DNA from: Caldisericota bacterium
GTDB taxonomy: Bacteria > Caldisericota > JANLFM01
Direction of reading: 5' to 3'
NCBI GenBank assembly: GCA_024655865.1
Contig: JANLFM010000002.1
Span: 21,647 to 85,646 of the forward strand
DNA: 64,000 nt
Numbering within the stretch: the stretch's first letter is position 1; every line of letters starts with the position of its first letter. Position numbers and translations under genes: made by a program. The notes under the pieces are model-generated. The model did no database searches, was not told the DNA's origin, and saw only the letters and a list, made by a program, of their open reading frames with translations. Shown piece by piece: positions 1-8,554 of this stretch.

Positions 1-617
1 CCTCCTCTTTCCCTTCGTAGCTCCCAGCATTTGTCATAAATTTCCTTGACGTTGGACTCGCTTCCCGGGGTAGCGATAATCTCCCTGGTGCCGATCTCTC
101 TGAGCCATTCGAAGCGCTCCCTGCTCATCTCTTCGGGGAGGATGGCGATGGCGTCGCAAGCCAGAAGAGCGCAGTCAAAAGCCCCACCGCGACAATAATT
201 TCCCGTAGAAGGCCAGACCGCCTTCTGACTTGTGGGGTCGAACTGCCCGGTCACCAGGCGAGGGACCAGACAGCCAAATGCCGCTCCTACCTTATGAGCT
301 CCCGTAGGAAAGTACTTCCCAATGAGGCCCACGATGCGCGCTTTTACTCCCGTTAAGGAAGAGGGGAGCTCTATAAAATTCACACCGTCGAAAAGCCCGG
401 TTTTGATATCGTTTTTCCAGGTAATGCGGAAAAGGTTCAGGGGGTGAACATCCCAGAGCCCGATTTCCGGGAGTTTCCTTTTGACGGCATCGGGGATCAG
501 ATCGGGATTTTTCTGCTGGCTGAAAGTAGGAATGATGATCCCGCGCTCCCGGCAACGCTCCACGGTCTTTTCAAGGACTTCCTCGTTTACTTCCAGAGGC
601 TTGATATATCTGGCCAA
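1..617 (-). CDS. PLP-dependent cysteine synthase-like enzyme (partial; C-terminus beyond window)
   Basis: Minus-strand reading frame open from about 626 to the left edge, so only the N-terminal ~205 residues are present. It carries GAHKVGAAFG, which fits the PLP-lysine segment of fold-type II enzymes, and a WPSTGNYCRGG stretch like the substrate loop of cysteine synthase/threonine synthase relatives. The family (COG0031-like, long form) makes or breaks beta-substituted amino acids, but the substrate cannot be told here. I chose TTG at 615-617 because AGGAGTGAG lies at good spacing; the GTG at 624-626 would overlap that ribosome site. A second fold-type II enzyme (TrpB2) lies at the other end of the window. 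Confidence 0.8.
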   Translation of the reverse strand, partial: MARYIKPLEVNEEVLEKTVERCRERGIIIPTFSQQKNPDLIPDAVKRKLPEIGLWDVHPLNLFRITWKNDIKTGLFDGVNFIELPSSLTGVKARIVGLIGKYFPTGAHKVGAAFGCLVPRLVTGQFDPTSQKAVWPSTGNYCRGGAFDCALLACDAIAILPEEMSRERFEWLREIGTREIIATPGSESNVKEIYDKCWELRRERG

Positions 618-654
618 AGCACTCACTCCTAAATCTTTATTTGTCTGACATTTG

Positions 655-685
655 AGAATATGCCAGAAGGACCCGGCCTTGTCAA
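655..685 (-). promoter_or_regulatory. Predicted sigma-A promoter for the PLP enzyme
   Basis: On the minus strand a perfect -35 TTGACA (680-685) is followed after 17 nt by a weak -10 CATATT (657-662), or after 19 nt by TATTCT (655-660). It lies about 40 nt upstream of the gene start, in the short gap before the radical SAM pseudogene. Confidence 0.45.
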
Positions 686-697
686 TTGAGAGGGGAC

Positions 698-1668
698 CTA
701 ACTTGCTTCCGTGGCTCCTACTGAGGCAGCTAGTTCTTTTACTTCCTCTTTGTGGACGAATAGGGCACAGGGGGACCCTTCTGGTTCCAGTAGATTCTCG
801 CTTTCGCGGATGAGTCGGAAGAAATCGCTGGAAAGGGCCTCCTTTAATGGGGTACCGAGAAGACTGTGCGTTGAGAAACTGGAGACTGGACAAGGAGTGA
901 GAAAGCCTTTGGGAGTAACGTGAGCAAACCCCCTTCCCGCGGAAACGCAGCCCCCAGCGTACTCTTCGTCTCCGGGGGAATGAATAAGGAATATCCTTTT
1001 CTTCTGCCGATATTCCAGCACCTTCTCTCGGAACTGGGCCCGCTCTTTCTGCGTGTGATTGTAACGGAGACGCCCGCAAGCGTTCCTCCAAGGATCAGTT
1101 GGGCCTTCGTTTCCATCACCCGTTTGTAGACTCCCCTACCCCGACGGGAATCGGTTTCCTCTTCTCCACCCTCGAGGCTCAAAATTACTGCCACGTTGTT
1201 CAACTTCTTCAGCTCGGCCAGATGCACCTTTGAAACCGCCACACCATTGGTGAAAACAAGGAAAAAATTCCCGGGAAATTCTTTGATCAGGTTCAGAATA
1301 CCCGGATGCAGGAAGGGCTCCCCTCCAGCGAGGAGAAAGAAAAAGACTCCTAATTCCTTTGCTTCTTTAATGATTTTCCGCCACTGATCTATATTCAGAT
1401 GGGGACGATAGCTTGGTTGGCCCTTCTTCATGGTTCCCACCTGAGCTGCGTAGCACCCTGTGCAGGCGAGATTGCATTCCTGGGTGATACTCAAAATAAG
1501 CATCGGGGGAACAACAAGTCCGTCCTGAAGCAGTTCCCTTCTTTTTTGAGTTGCCCTTTTAAAGGAAAAGAGGAAAGAAGGGAGGTGGAAAAAGTAGCGT
1601 GGACTTTTCCAGAGCCAGAGGGAGAGAATTCTAAGAAGGGTTTTGATATCCAAATTATTTTGTTGCAC
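698..1668 (-). pseudogene. Broken radical SAM/SPASM protein (frameshift plus internal deletion)
   Basis: Two minus-strand frames together encode one protein. The first (1668 to about 1055) has the radical SAM motif CNLACTGC and GGEPFL, and runs through VSVTITR. The second (about 1055 to 698) resumes as KERAQFREKVLEYRQ and holds the SPASM-like GGCVSAGRG and a Cys near the end. The intact paralogue at 54047-55441 has roughly 75-80 residues between the matching TITR and GGC motifs; here there are about 35. So roughly 40-45 codons have been lost and the frame shifted at the same join. A GTG start at 1668 has AAAGG upstream. The protein cannot fold as a full radical SAM enzyme unless this is an assembly error. 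Confidence 0.8.
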
Positions 1669-1695
1669 TCTAATTACCTTTCCGAATATTGAGTA

Positions 1696-1724
1696 TTTAT
1701 ACCACCTCGATCTTAGAGAGTCCA
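1696..1724 (-). promoter_or_regulatory. Predicted promoter of the radical SAM pseudogene
   Basis: Minus strand: -35 TGGACT (1719-1724), 17-nt spacer, -10 TATAAA (1696-1701). The -35 is inside an inverted repeat (1719-1749), so the site may be regulated. Confidence 0.4.
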
Positions 1725-1749
1725 GGATAAAGCGAGCAACTCCTGGACT
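1719..1749. repeat. Inverted repeat between divergent genes
   Basis: Perfect 9-bp arms AGTCCAGGA (1719-1727) and TCCTGGACT (1741-1749) separated by 13 nt. It lies between the radical SAM pseudogene (minus) and the CDF exporter (plus) and overlaps the predicted -35 of the former. It could be an operator or an RNA hairpin; no U-tract follows on either strand. Confidence 0.5.
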
Positions 1750-1847
1750 TCATCCCTTTAGCAGTGAATTGGTGCGGAATGTTGACAGGATACCGTTTTC
1801 GGCCTATTATAGGCGGCAATGCTCTTTCCAGTTATGGGGAAATCCCT

Positions 1848-2783
1848 GTGAATACCAATATAAATCTAAATCAAGCTAGTCGAGAAAAGAATAATGCTGC
1901 CCTGAGTTCCGTGATTGCCGCGGTGGGCCTTACGATGCTTAAGCTCGTGGTCGGTATCACCACGAACAGCTTAGGCATCCTGGCCGAGGCTGCCCACTCT
2001 GGACTCGACCTGGTGGCTGCTATCATTACCCTGATTGCCGTCCGGATCTCAGATCGGCCTGCCGATGGGAATCACCGTTATGGACACGGTAAGGTGGAGA
2101 ATTTATCTGCCCTCTTCGAAACCCTTTTGCTCCTGGCCACCTGCGTTTGGATCATCTACGAATCTGTCCAACGCTTGTTTTTCCGACCAGCGGACGTTGA
2201 CCCCAGCATCTGGGCCTTCCTGGTGATGGGGTTGTCTATCGCCGTGGATGCTTCCAGGTCGCGGATCCTCTACCGGGCAGCCCGCAAACATAACAGCCAG
2301 GCGCTAGAAGCTGACGCGCTTCATTTTTCTACCGACATCTGGAGCTCGAGCGTAGTTATTTTAGGCCTGGTCGGTGTAGTACTGGCCAGGACTTTTCCTG
2401 GGTTGTCCTTTTTACAGCAAGCCGACGCTGTAGCAGCGCTGATTGTTGCTGCTATTGTGGTCTATATCAGTTTTCAATTAGGTAAGCGGACGATCACGGC
2501 ACTTCTAGACACCGCTCCCCCAGGAATAATTGAAAAGCTGCAAGCGGTTGTGCAAAGCACACCAAAAGTGCGCAATTGCCATCGAATTCGAGTTCGCCCG
2601 TCCGGCGCACATTACTTTGTAGACGTGCACATTTTGGTGGATAGCAAGGCTAGAATTGAAGAGGTTCATGCCATTACCGAGGCGGTCGAGCAAGCCGTTC
2701 GCAAGGAACTCCCAGGAGCCGATGTAACAGTCCACCCTGAACCGAACACCCCGGCTAACCGCCCCACTCCCTCCGAGTTGTAG
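1848..2783 (+). CDS. Cation diffusion facilitator (CDF) family metal exporter
   Basis: About 311 residues. CDF proteins export Zn2+, Fe2+, Mn2+ or Co2+ in exchange for protons across the cytoplasmic membrane. The two metal-site signatures are visible: HSGLD in the second membrane helix and HFSTD (within ADALHFSTDIWSS) in the fifth. About six membrane segments are followed by a cytoplasmic metallochaperone-like domain ending VHPEP, as in FieF/CzcD relatives. The frame is open upstream to 1764, but I prefer GTG at 1848 (GGGGA upstream), since the extra 28 residues do not resemble the family. It stands alone between the pseudogene and the end of the long minus operon; no metal-sensing regulator is nearby. 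Confidence 0.85.
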   Translation: MNTNINLNQASREKNNAALSSVIAAVGLTMLKLVVGITTNSLGILAEAAHSGLDLVAAIITLIAVRISDRPADGNHRYGHGKVENLSALFETLLLLATCVWIIYESVQRLFFRPADVDPSIWAFLVMGLSIAVDASRSRILYRAARKHNSQALEADALHFSTDIWSSSVVILGLVGVVLARTFPGLSFLQQADAVAALIVAAIVVYISFQLGKRTITALLDTAPPGIIEKLQAVVQSTPKVRNCHRIRVRPSGAHYFVDVHILVDSKARIEEVHAITEAVEQAVRKELPGADVTVHPEPNTPANRPTPSEL

Positions 2784-2814
2784 ACCAATTTCGCCTGACC
2801 ACTATAAAGCCAAC

Positions 2815-3447
2815 CTATTCCAGAGGTATCAGCTTCCTGCGCGAGATTGCTTCAAGACAGAATTTATAACCTCCCTCTTCCAGTAGCCGGAGCACCTCCT
2901 CTAAACGAGCGCCTCCTAAAGGTGAGGAGTAAAGCTCAACTTCCAGAAAACCTCTCCTTGCCCTCAAAGCCCGGAGGTATTTCTTCAGGTTAATTTGTTT
3001 TACCACTTTAGGAGTGGAGCGCAGGGTAAAAAGCTCCTCCCTTTGAAGGAGTGCTTTTAAAAAGTCCTCCTCCGGGACCTTCTCCCAGGTTCCTGAAAGG
3101 TACCATAAAGAAAGAAAGGGGAAAGCCGTGAGTGCTTTATCTTTTTCCTCCACGAACCAGGTCTCCTTAATTTCCAGACCAGGAGGAGAACAGGCTTTTA
3201 ACCTTGAAAGGAGATCAGAATCTGGTTCTCTTTCAAGAAATATATCCAAAAGTTCCTCCTCCCCCGATGCTCCCACAGGCAAAGCAGGCCCCATGGAAAT
3301 CATAGGACGGGGGTGGAATCCCTGGCTAAATTCAATGGGAATTTCTGCGCGGCGCACGAGCCGGGAAAAGGCCCTCCAGATATCCAGATGGGAAAGGAAG
3401 GCAATTTCCTTACCCTTCTTATAACGTATGCGCACCCTTTTACTCAT
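2815..3447 (-). CDS. TIGR03936 family (DUF2344) radical-SAM-linked protein
   Basis: 210 residues, opening with VRIRYKKGKEIAFLSHLDIWRAFSR, close to the conserved start of the family that always accompanies the TIGR03960 radical SAM protein. The motif GFHPRPMISMGPALPVG is well kept. The molecular function is unknown; in some genomes the domain is fused to the C-terminus of its radical SAM partner. It overlaps that partner by 8 nt (3440-3447) and is the last gene of the long cell-shape operon, just before a convergent CDF gene with no clear terminator between them. Confidence 0.85.
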   Translation of the reverse strand: MSKRVRIRYKKGKEIAFLSHLDIWRAFSRLVRRAEIPIEFSQGFHPRPMISMGPALPVGASGEEELLDIFLEREPDSDLLSRLKACSPPGLEIKETWFVEEKDKALTAFPFLSLWYLSGTWEKVPEEDFLKALLQREELFTLRSTPKVVKQINLKKYLRALRARRGFLEVELYSSPLGGARLEEVLRLLEEGGYKFCLEAISRRKLIPLE

Positions 3448-5179
3448 TACCGCTAAGGGCCCTCATCCTTTCCCTAAAGAGGTACTCCTTTCCTGCAGTA
3501 TAAAGCGCTCCTTCCCAGGGCAGGGACTCGCTCTTATCCCGTTTCCGGTAAAGGTAGAAGGAGGGATCAATACCGCAGGCCTCAAAAGCTTTCTCCCATC
3601 TTTCGAAGGAAAAGTGGTCGCTCCAGCCATCGAGTCGAGAACCATTTTTCCAGGCCGCTTCGATAACATCCGCTACCCTGCGGTCACCCCGGGCAATCAC
3701 GCCCTCAAGGAAACTCAGCTCCTCTTTCTGACCCCCCACTTCTATTCCCCTTTGTTCTAATCTGGAGCGAATGAAATACCTCTTTCTCTTGAGCTCTGAA
3801 AGCCCCTCCATTTTCTCCCACTGAAAGGGCGTCTGCGGTTTGGGGACAAATCCCGAGCAGGACACGGAAAGGTGGGTTTTCCTATTAATCGATCTTGCCT
3901 CCTGATTGAGTTTGAGAACTAAATTTATGATCCCTTCCAGGTCTTTCTCTGTTTCCCCAGGGAGCCCCACCATAAAATACAGCTTTACCCTGCTAAATCG
4001 GTTTTGAGCAGCCAGCCTGACGGCCTCCAAGATTTCCTCCTCACTCAGATCCTTGCCAATAATGTTTCTCAAGCGCTGGGTTCCGGCCTCCGGAGCGAAA
4101 GTAAGGGTAATGTTGCTTCCCATTGCGAGCCGGGCAATTCTCACGGAAAATGAATCTGCCCGGAGTGAGGGCAGGGAAATTTGTACCCTCCTTTTCCGAA
4201 GATCGGACTCGAGCCCTAAAATTACCTGTTCTAACCAGGGATAATCGCAGGTAGATAAGGAAACCAGGCCTAATTCCTCCCAACCCGTATTTTCTAAGAT
4301 CTCCTTCGCTTGAAAGATCACTGTTTCCGGCCTTTTATAGCGCCGGGGTCGATAGACAAAACCGGCCTCACAGAAGCGACACCCTCTGAGACAACCTCGA
4401 AAGAGCTCCACCTGAGCCCGATCATGGATTGTTTCGATTCCAGGGAGGATTGGCTTAGTGGGGAAAAAGGCCGAATCCAGATCTTTTACCCTTCTACTCC
4501 TCACGGGCCAGGGTTCACCCTTTGTCTCCCAGGAGAGAATAACCCCTGAGTCAGAGAAATGGGGTTGATAGAGAGAGGGGACATAAACCCCGGGGATTTT
4601 ACTCAGCGCATAATGAAGCTCTGATCTTGTGTAAATTGCGCCCCTCTTATAATCCAGGACGGTCCGGGCAATCTCCACTGCGGCTTCTTCCCCATCTCCC
4701 AGAAGCATAGCGTCGAAAAAGGGAGCCATGGGCTCTGGATTTGCGGTACAGGGACCACCAGCCACTACCACGGGGTCCTTCTTTTCCCTATCCTCTGTCC
4801 TGATGGGCACTCCTCCCAATTCCAGCATATTCAATACCTGGGGGTAAGTGAGCTCGTATTGCAAGGAAAATCCTATCAGGTCAAAGTCCTTAAGCGGGGT
4901 TCTGCTTTCTAAAGAAAAAAGGGGCAGACCGTTTTCCCTTAGCTTTTCCTCCAGGTCAGGGGCAGGAGCAAAGGCCCTCTCGCACCAGAATTCACGCTCT
5001 TGATTCAACCTGTGGTAAATTATGGAAATTCCCAGATTGGACATCCCCACCTCGTAGAGGTCCGGGTAGCAAATGACCGCGCGCAAGGAGACGTCAAATC
5101 CTTTATGAACGGAATTCAGCTCACATCCCAGGTACCGTCCGGGCTTCTCTACTTGAAAGAGGATTTCCTCGATGGTCAT
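3440..5179 (-). CDS. TIGR03960 family B12-binding-fold/radical SAM protein
   Basis: 579 residues from ATG 5179, whose ATGA overlaps the rodA stop by 4 nt; a longer frame to 5350 lies inside rodA and is rejected. The N-terminal ~200 residues resemble a cobalamin-binding-like fold (FSLQYELTYPQVLNML, then GGPCTANPEP). The radical SAM core has C263, C267 and C270 in GCLRGCRFC for a [4Fe-4S] cluster. The family is found next to mre/rod genes in many Clostridia, and its substrate is not known. Translational coupling to rodA and to the TIGR03936 gene argues for a job tied to envelope or ribosome-related gene expression, but that is inference from position only. Confidence 0.85.
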   Translation of the reverse strand: MTIEEILFQVEKPGRYLGCELNSVHKGFDVSLRAVICYPDLYEVGMSNLGISIIYHRLNQEREFWCERAFAPAPDLEEKLRENGLPLFSLESRTPLKDFDLIGFSLQYELTYPQVLNMLELGGVPIRTEDREKKDPVVVAGGPCTANPEPMAPFFDAMLLGDGEEAAVEIARTVLDYKRGAIYTRSELHYALSKIPGVYVPSLYQPHFSDSGVILSWETKGEPWPVRSRRVKDLDSAFFPTKPILPGIETIHDRAQVELFRGCLRGCRFCEAGFVYRPRRYKRPETVIFQAKEILENTGWEELGLVSLSTCDYPWLEQVILGLESDLRKRRVQISLPSLRADSFSVRIARLAMGSNITLTFAPEAGTQRLRNIIGKDLSEEEILEAVRLAAQNRFSRVKLYFMVGLPGETEKDLEGIINLVLKLNQEARSINRKTHLSVSCSGFVPKPQTPFQWEKMEGLSELKRKRYFIRSRLEQRGIEVGGQKEELSFLEGVIARGDRRVADVIEAAWKNGSRLDGWSDHFSFERWEKAFEACGIDPSFYLYRKRDKSESLPWEGALYTAGKEYLFRERMRALSGNE

Positions 5180-6309
5180 TTCTGAGGGTAAAAAAGGAAT
5201 TTCCTCTTGTGCAGGACAACAGAGAAAACCAGACCGATAGTGAAAAAGTTCAAAAGCACGTTGTTTCCGCCGTAAGAGAAGAAAGGAAGCCAGATTCCTG
5301 TTACTGGCATAATCCCCACTGTCATTCCTATATTTACTAAAATGTGGCAAAGCCAGAGGCTCACAGCTCCAATAACAATTAGCCGTCCATAGATATCCTC
5401 TGCTTCCTGCGCCACCCTAAGTGCAAGATAGAACAGAAGGCCGTAGAGGATCAAAAGTAAGGTAACCCCAACAAACCCCAATTCCTCGGCCAATACTGCG
5501 AAAATAAAATCAGAGTGCCTTACTGGTAAAAATTGAAGTTGTTTCTGGGTTCCCTGGAGATATCCCTTGCCAAAGAGTCCTCCGGAACCAATAGTCACGA
5601 GAGATTGTCTCAGGTTATACCCGATCCCCAGGGGGTCTACGTTGGGGTTAAAAAGCACCAGAAATCGGTTTCTCTGATAATCGTGAAGGAAATACCAGAG
5701 AAGCGGAAAACTTGCCAGTAATGCTCCCAGAAACCCGAGGATGTACTTCAGGCGGATTTCTCCAAAATAAGCCATGGGGAAGAATATAAAAAGAAGCACG
5801 ATGGAAGTTCCCAGGTCAGGTTGTTCAAAAGTCAGAATTGCAGGTAATATGACCAGAAGAAGGTAGCGTAGAAAGCAAGAAAGCTCGGAACCTCCCTCCT
5901 TACGGGTTCCGATCTCCTTTGCCAGTACAAGGATTAAGGCAGCTTTAGCAAGCTCAGAGGGCTGAATCGCAACAGGACCAAGGAAAAGCCATCTTTGAGC
6001 GCCATATACTTCCTTTCCCAAAATAAGTACCACCACAAGGAGGAGCAGAACAATAATGTAAAAAGGATAAGCCAGCTTAAGCCACACATGATAGTCTATG
6101 AAGGCTAAAAATAAAGCCAGAATTATTCCTACCAGGGTGAAGCCCAATTGCCACCAGAAAGCCGCTCTTCCAGATTCGTGGCTCGAGGCGCTGTAAAGGA
6201 CAAAAAGACCATAAAGAACCAGGGCAAGGCAGGTCAAGATTAAAGCCCAGTTTAGATTGCGCCAGATCTTCTTTATCTGGCCAGCTTTTAAAAAGGTGCT
6301 CTCCTTCAA
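5176..6309 (-). CDS. rodA: RodA, SEDS peptidoglycan glycosyltransferase
   Basis: 377 residues with about ten hydrophobic helices, typical for SEDS proteins. RodA polymerises lipid II glycan strands during side-wall growth, working with the class B PBP encoded directly upstream. Conserved segments include GAQRWLFLGPVAIQPSELAK and FFSYGGNNVLL. The start overlaps the mrdA stop by 4 nt and its own stop overlaps the next gene by 4 nt, so the three are translationally coupled. FtsW is the alternative family member, but adjacency to mrdA and mreBCD supports RodA. Confidence 0.93.
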   Translation of the reverse strand: MKESTFLKAGQIKKIWRNLNWALILTCLALVLYGLFVLYSASSHESGRAAFWWQLGFTLVGIILALFLAFIDYHVWLKLAYPFYIIVLLLLVVVLILGKEVYGAQRWLFLGPVAIQPSELAKAALILVLAKEIGTRKEGGSELSCFLRYLLLVILPAILTFEQPDLGTSIVLLFIFFPMAYFGEIRLKYILGFLGALLASFPLLWYFLHDYQRNRFLVLFNPNVDPLGIGYNLRQSLVTIGSGGLFGKGYLQGTQKQLQFLPVRHSDFIFAVLAEELGFVGVTLLLILYGLLFYLALRVAQEAEDIYGRLIVIGAVSLWLCHILVNIGMTVGIMPVTGIWLPFFSYGGNNVLLNFFTIGLVFSVVLHKRKFLFYPQK

Positions 6310-8054
6310 GGAGTCACCCCTTTCGAGGAGAAGAAGGTAGCGAGAAGCTCGTGTGCGAATGGGGCAAGGTAGCTCCCGTAAGGAAGCTTTGAGTACTCAT
6401 CCATTATGAGGACAACAATTTGCGGATTCTCCACAGGGGCATAGGCGGCAATCCAGATATCTTGTTTTTCTGAAGTGATCTGTGCCGTTCCCGTTTTTGC
6501 CGCCACAGAAATTCCCTCTAACTTAATTTTCTGAGTGGTGCCCCTTTCCGTGGCCTTCATCATTCCCTCCCTCAGGTAAGAAAGGGTTTCCTGGGAAAGT
6601 GGGATTTGGGCTTTGACAACGCTGGGGATAGTTTTTACGAGAAGGCCATCGTAGGTTCTGATCTCCCTGACGAGGTGGGGAACATAGAGAGTTCCTCCGT
6701 TCGCGATGGCGGCATAAACGTTAGCCAAACCCAGAGGGGTAACCAGGACATCGCCCTGCCCTATGCCTATATTGGCGGTGTCTCCAGGGTACCAGGACTC
6801 TCCTGTAACTTTTTCCTTCCATTCTGGATCCGGAATCAGGCCTTTGGCTTCTTCGGGTAAGTCTACCCCCGTGTAACCATCGAGATTAAAGATTCTGGCC
6901 CACTTGGCTATCCTTTCAGGCCCCACTTCTAAAGCCAGAGTGTAAAAGAAGACGTTGCAGGAGTTGGCGATAGCCTCAATTAAATCCTGTTCCCCATGAC
7001 CGGATGTCTGCCAGCAATAAAATCTCCTGTCACCTATGTCTTTATAGCCCGGGCAGACCACTTTAAAAGTCTTAGGATCAATGACCTTTTCTTCCAGAGC
7101 GGAAATGGTTGTGATCACCTTGAAAGTGGAGCCCGGGGGAAACCTATCCTGGGTGGCCTTGGGAATGAAGGCCTGGGCTTTCAGCAGCGCATCGTACTCT
7201 TTTAAAGAAATGCCCTTCACGAAGAGGTTAGGATCATAGTCGGGAGTAGAAGCCATAGCGAGGATTTCTCCATTTCTGGGGTCCAGGCAAACCACCGCTC
7301 CGTTCATTTTATTATCCACCAGGATCTGGCGCGCCTTCTCCTGAAGTTTCAAATCTAAGGAGAGAATCAGGTCGTTTCCCGGCTGGGGTTCGATCTCGTG
7401 AAGGACCTTGATGGGCTGACCAAGGGCGTTAACCTCAATAACCTGCTTTCCCTTTTGTCCCTTGAGATAATCTTCGTAAGATTTCTCCAATCCTGTCTTG
7501 CCAATCGTGTCCCCCCCTGTATAACCCTTTTCGCCTAAAGAAGCCAGTTCCTCTCTGGAAATTTCCCCTACATAGCCAATGATGTGGGAAAAGAGGTTAC
7601 TGAAGGGATAGCTCCTCTTAGGTTCGATCTGCAGAACCACTCCTGGCAATTTGAGATGCTGTTCCTCAATTTTCTGTGCTACATCTTCGCCCAACCCGGA
7701 GCGCAGCGTGAAGGGCTCCCAGGGAGGGAGATCATTTTCCTCGAGCTTGGCCTGGATTTCCTCTACGGGCATGGAGAGGATGGAGGACAGAACGGGAATG
7801 GCCTCCTCTTTGAGATCATCAGGAACAATTTTTATGGCATAAGTGGGCTGATCCTTGGCGAGACAAACACCATTGCGGTCATAAATACTGCCCCTTACGG
7901 CAGGTGTGGATACCAGGCGTGTTCTGTTTTGTTCGGACTGCACTCGAAATTCTTCCCCGTGCACGATCTGCAGGTAGAACAACCTTCCCCAGATGATGGA
8001 GAGCACAAAGAAACAAAGAAGCGCGAAAGCCAGGAGGCGCTTATCCAGCTTCAT
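6306..8054 (-). CDS. mrdA: Penicillin-binding protein 2 (elongasome transpeptidase)
   Basis: 582 residues from ATG 8054 (ATGA overlap with the mreD stop); the frame extends to 8096 but inside mreD. One N-terminal membrane anchor (LLAFALLCFFVLSIIWG) is followed by a PBP dimerisation domain (RGSIYDRNG) and a transpeptidase domain. Catalytic motifs are all present: S309-T-F-K (in PPGSTFK), SCN (ANSCNVFF) and KTGTAQ. It cross-links peptidoglycan in the lateral wall together with RodA and the MreBCD scaffold. Length matches class B PBP2 proteins. Confidence 0.93.
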   Translation of the reverse strand: MKLDKRLLAFALLCFFVLSIIWGRLFYLQIVHGEEFRVQSEQNRTRLVSTPAVRGSIYDRNGVCLAKDQPTYAIKIVPDDLKEEAIPVLSSILSMPVEEIQAKLEENDLPPWEPFTLRSGLGEDVAQKIEEQHLKLPGVVLQIEPKRSYPFSNLFSHIIGYVGEISREELASLGEKGYTGGDTIGKTGLEKSYEDYLKGQKGKQVIEVNALGQPIKVLHEIEPQPGNDLILSLDLKLQEKARQILVDNKMNGAVVCLDPRNGEILAMASTPDYDPNLFVKGISLKEYDALLKAQAFIPKATQDRFPPGSTFKVITTISALEEKVIDPKTFKVVCPGYKDIGDRRFYCWQTSGHGEQDLIEAIANSCNVFFYTLALEVGPERIAKWARIFNLDGYTGVDLPEEAKGLIPDPEWKEKVTGESWYPGDTANIGIGQGDVLVTPLGLANVYAAIANGGTLYVPHLVREIRTYDGLLVKTIPSVVKAQIPLSQETLSYLREGMMKATERGTTQKIKLEGISVAAKTGTAQITSEKQDIWIAAYAPVENPQIVVLIMDEYSKLPYGSYLAPFAHELLATFFSSKGVTP

Positions 8055-8554
8055 CAGGCGACTGCCCTCCTTTGCGGTATGGTTTTTAACATCCACAACG
8101 AAGGGTAAAAAAGCAAGGGGGCGAAGAGAGCGGTATAAAAGAGGTGCCAGAGAAAACGGGAAAGAAAGATCTCCCAGGTTAGGATGTTTCCACCTATGAA
8201 AACAAAAAAGGTGTAAAGGAGCTGAGAGAAAAAGTCAAAGCCTACCACCAATAAAAGCCAGGTCAAAAATCCTTTCTGGAAGAACGTTCTCCTCCAGGCG
8301 CTGAGAAGGAGAGCGCTAAGTAAATAAACCAGCATATTCAAGCCAAATAGAGTGGAGGAAGAAAGATCTAAGAAGAACCCGGCAAGGACTGAGAAGGAAA
8401 AAACAAGGGGCAAATTTTCAGTATAGAGAATCAATGAGATTAAAAAAGGTACAAAGAGAGAGGGAATAGCAGTGGGAAAGAGAAAAGCCAAAAACGATGC
8501 CTGAAAGACGCTCAAAAAGGCAAAAAGCAAGGTGTAGACAATGAAGGTTCTCAT
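8054..8554 (-). CDS. mreD: Rod shape-determining protein MreD
   Basis: 166 residues, almost wholly hydrophobic with about five membrane segments, as usual for MreD. It links the MreB/MreC cell-shape scaffold to the wall-synthesis enzymes. It overlaps mreC by 4 nt and mrdA by 1-3 nt (ATGA), in the canonical mreB-mreC-mreD-mrdA order. Sequence similarity within this family is weak, so identification leans on size, hydropathy and position. Confidence 0.88.
   Translation of the reverse strand: MRTFIVYTLLFAFLSVFQASFLAFLFPTAIPSLFVPFLISLILYTENLPLVFSFSVLAGFFLDLSSSTLFGLNMLVYLLSALLLSAWRRTFFQKGFLTWLLLVVGFDFFSQLLYTFFVFIGGNILTWEIFLSRFLWHLFYTALFAPLLFYPSLWMLKTIPQRRAVA

Noticed and set aside
1764-1847. N-terminal extension of the CDF exporter
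   Set aside because: 28 extra residues do not resemble CDF proteins and have no ribosome site; GTG 1848 fits better.
5180-5350. Upstream extension of the TIGR03960 gene
   Set aside because: Lies fully inside rodA; the ATGA overlap start gives the family's usual N-terminus.
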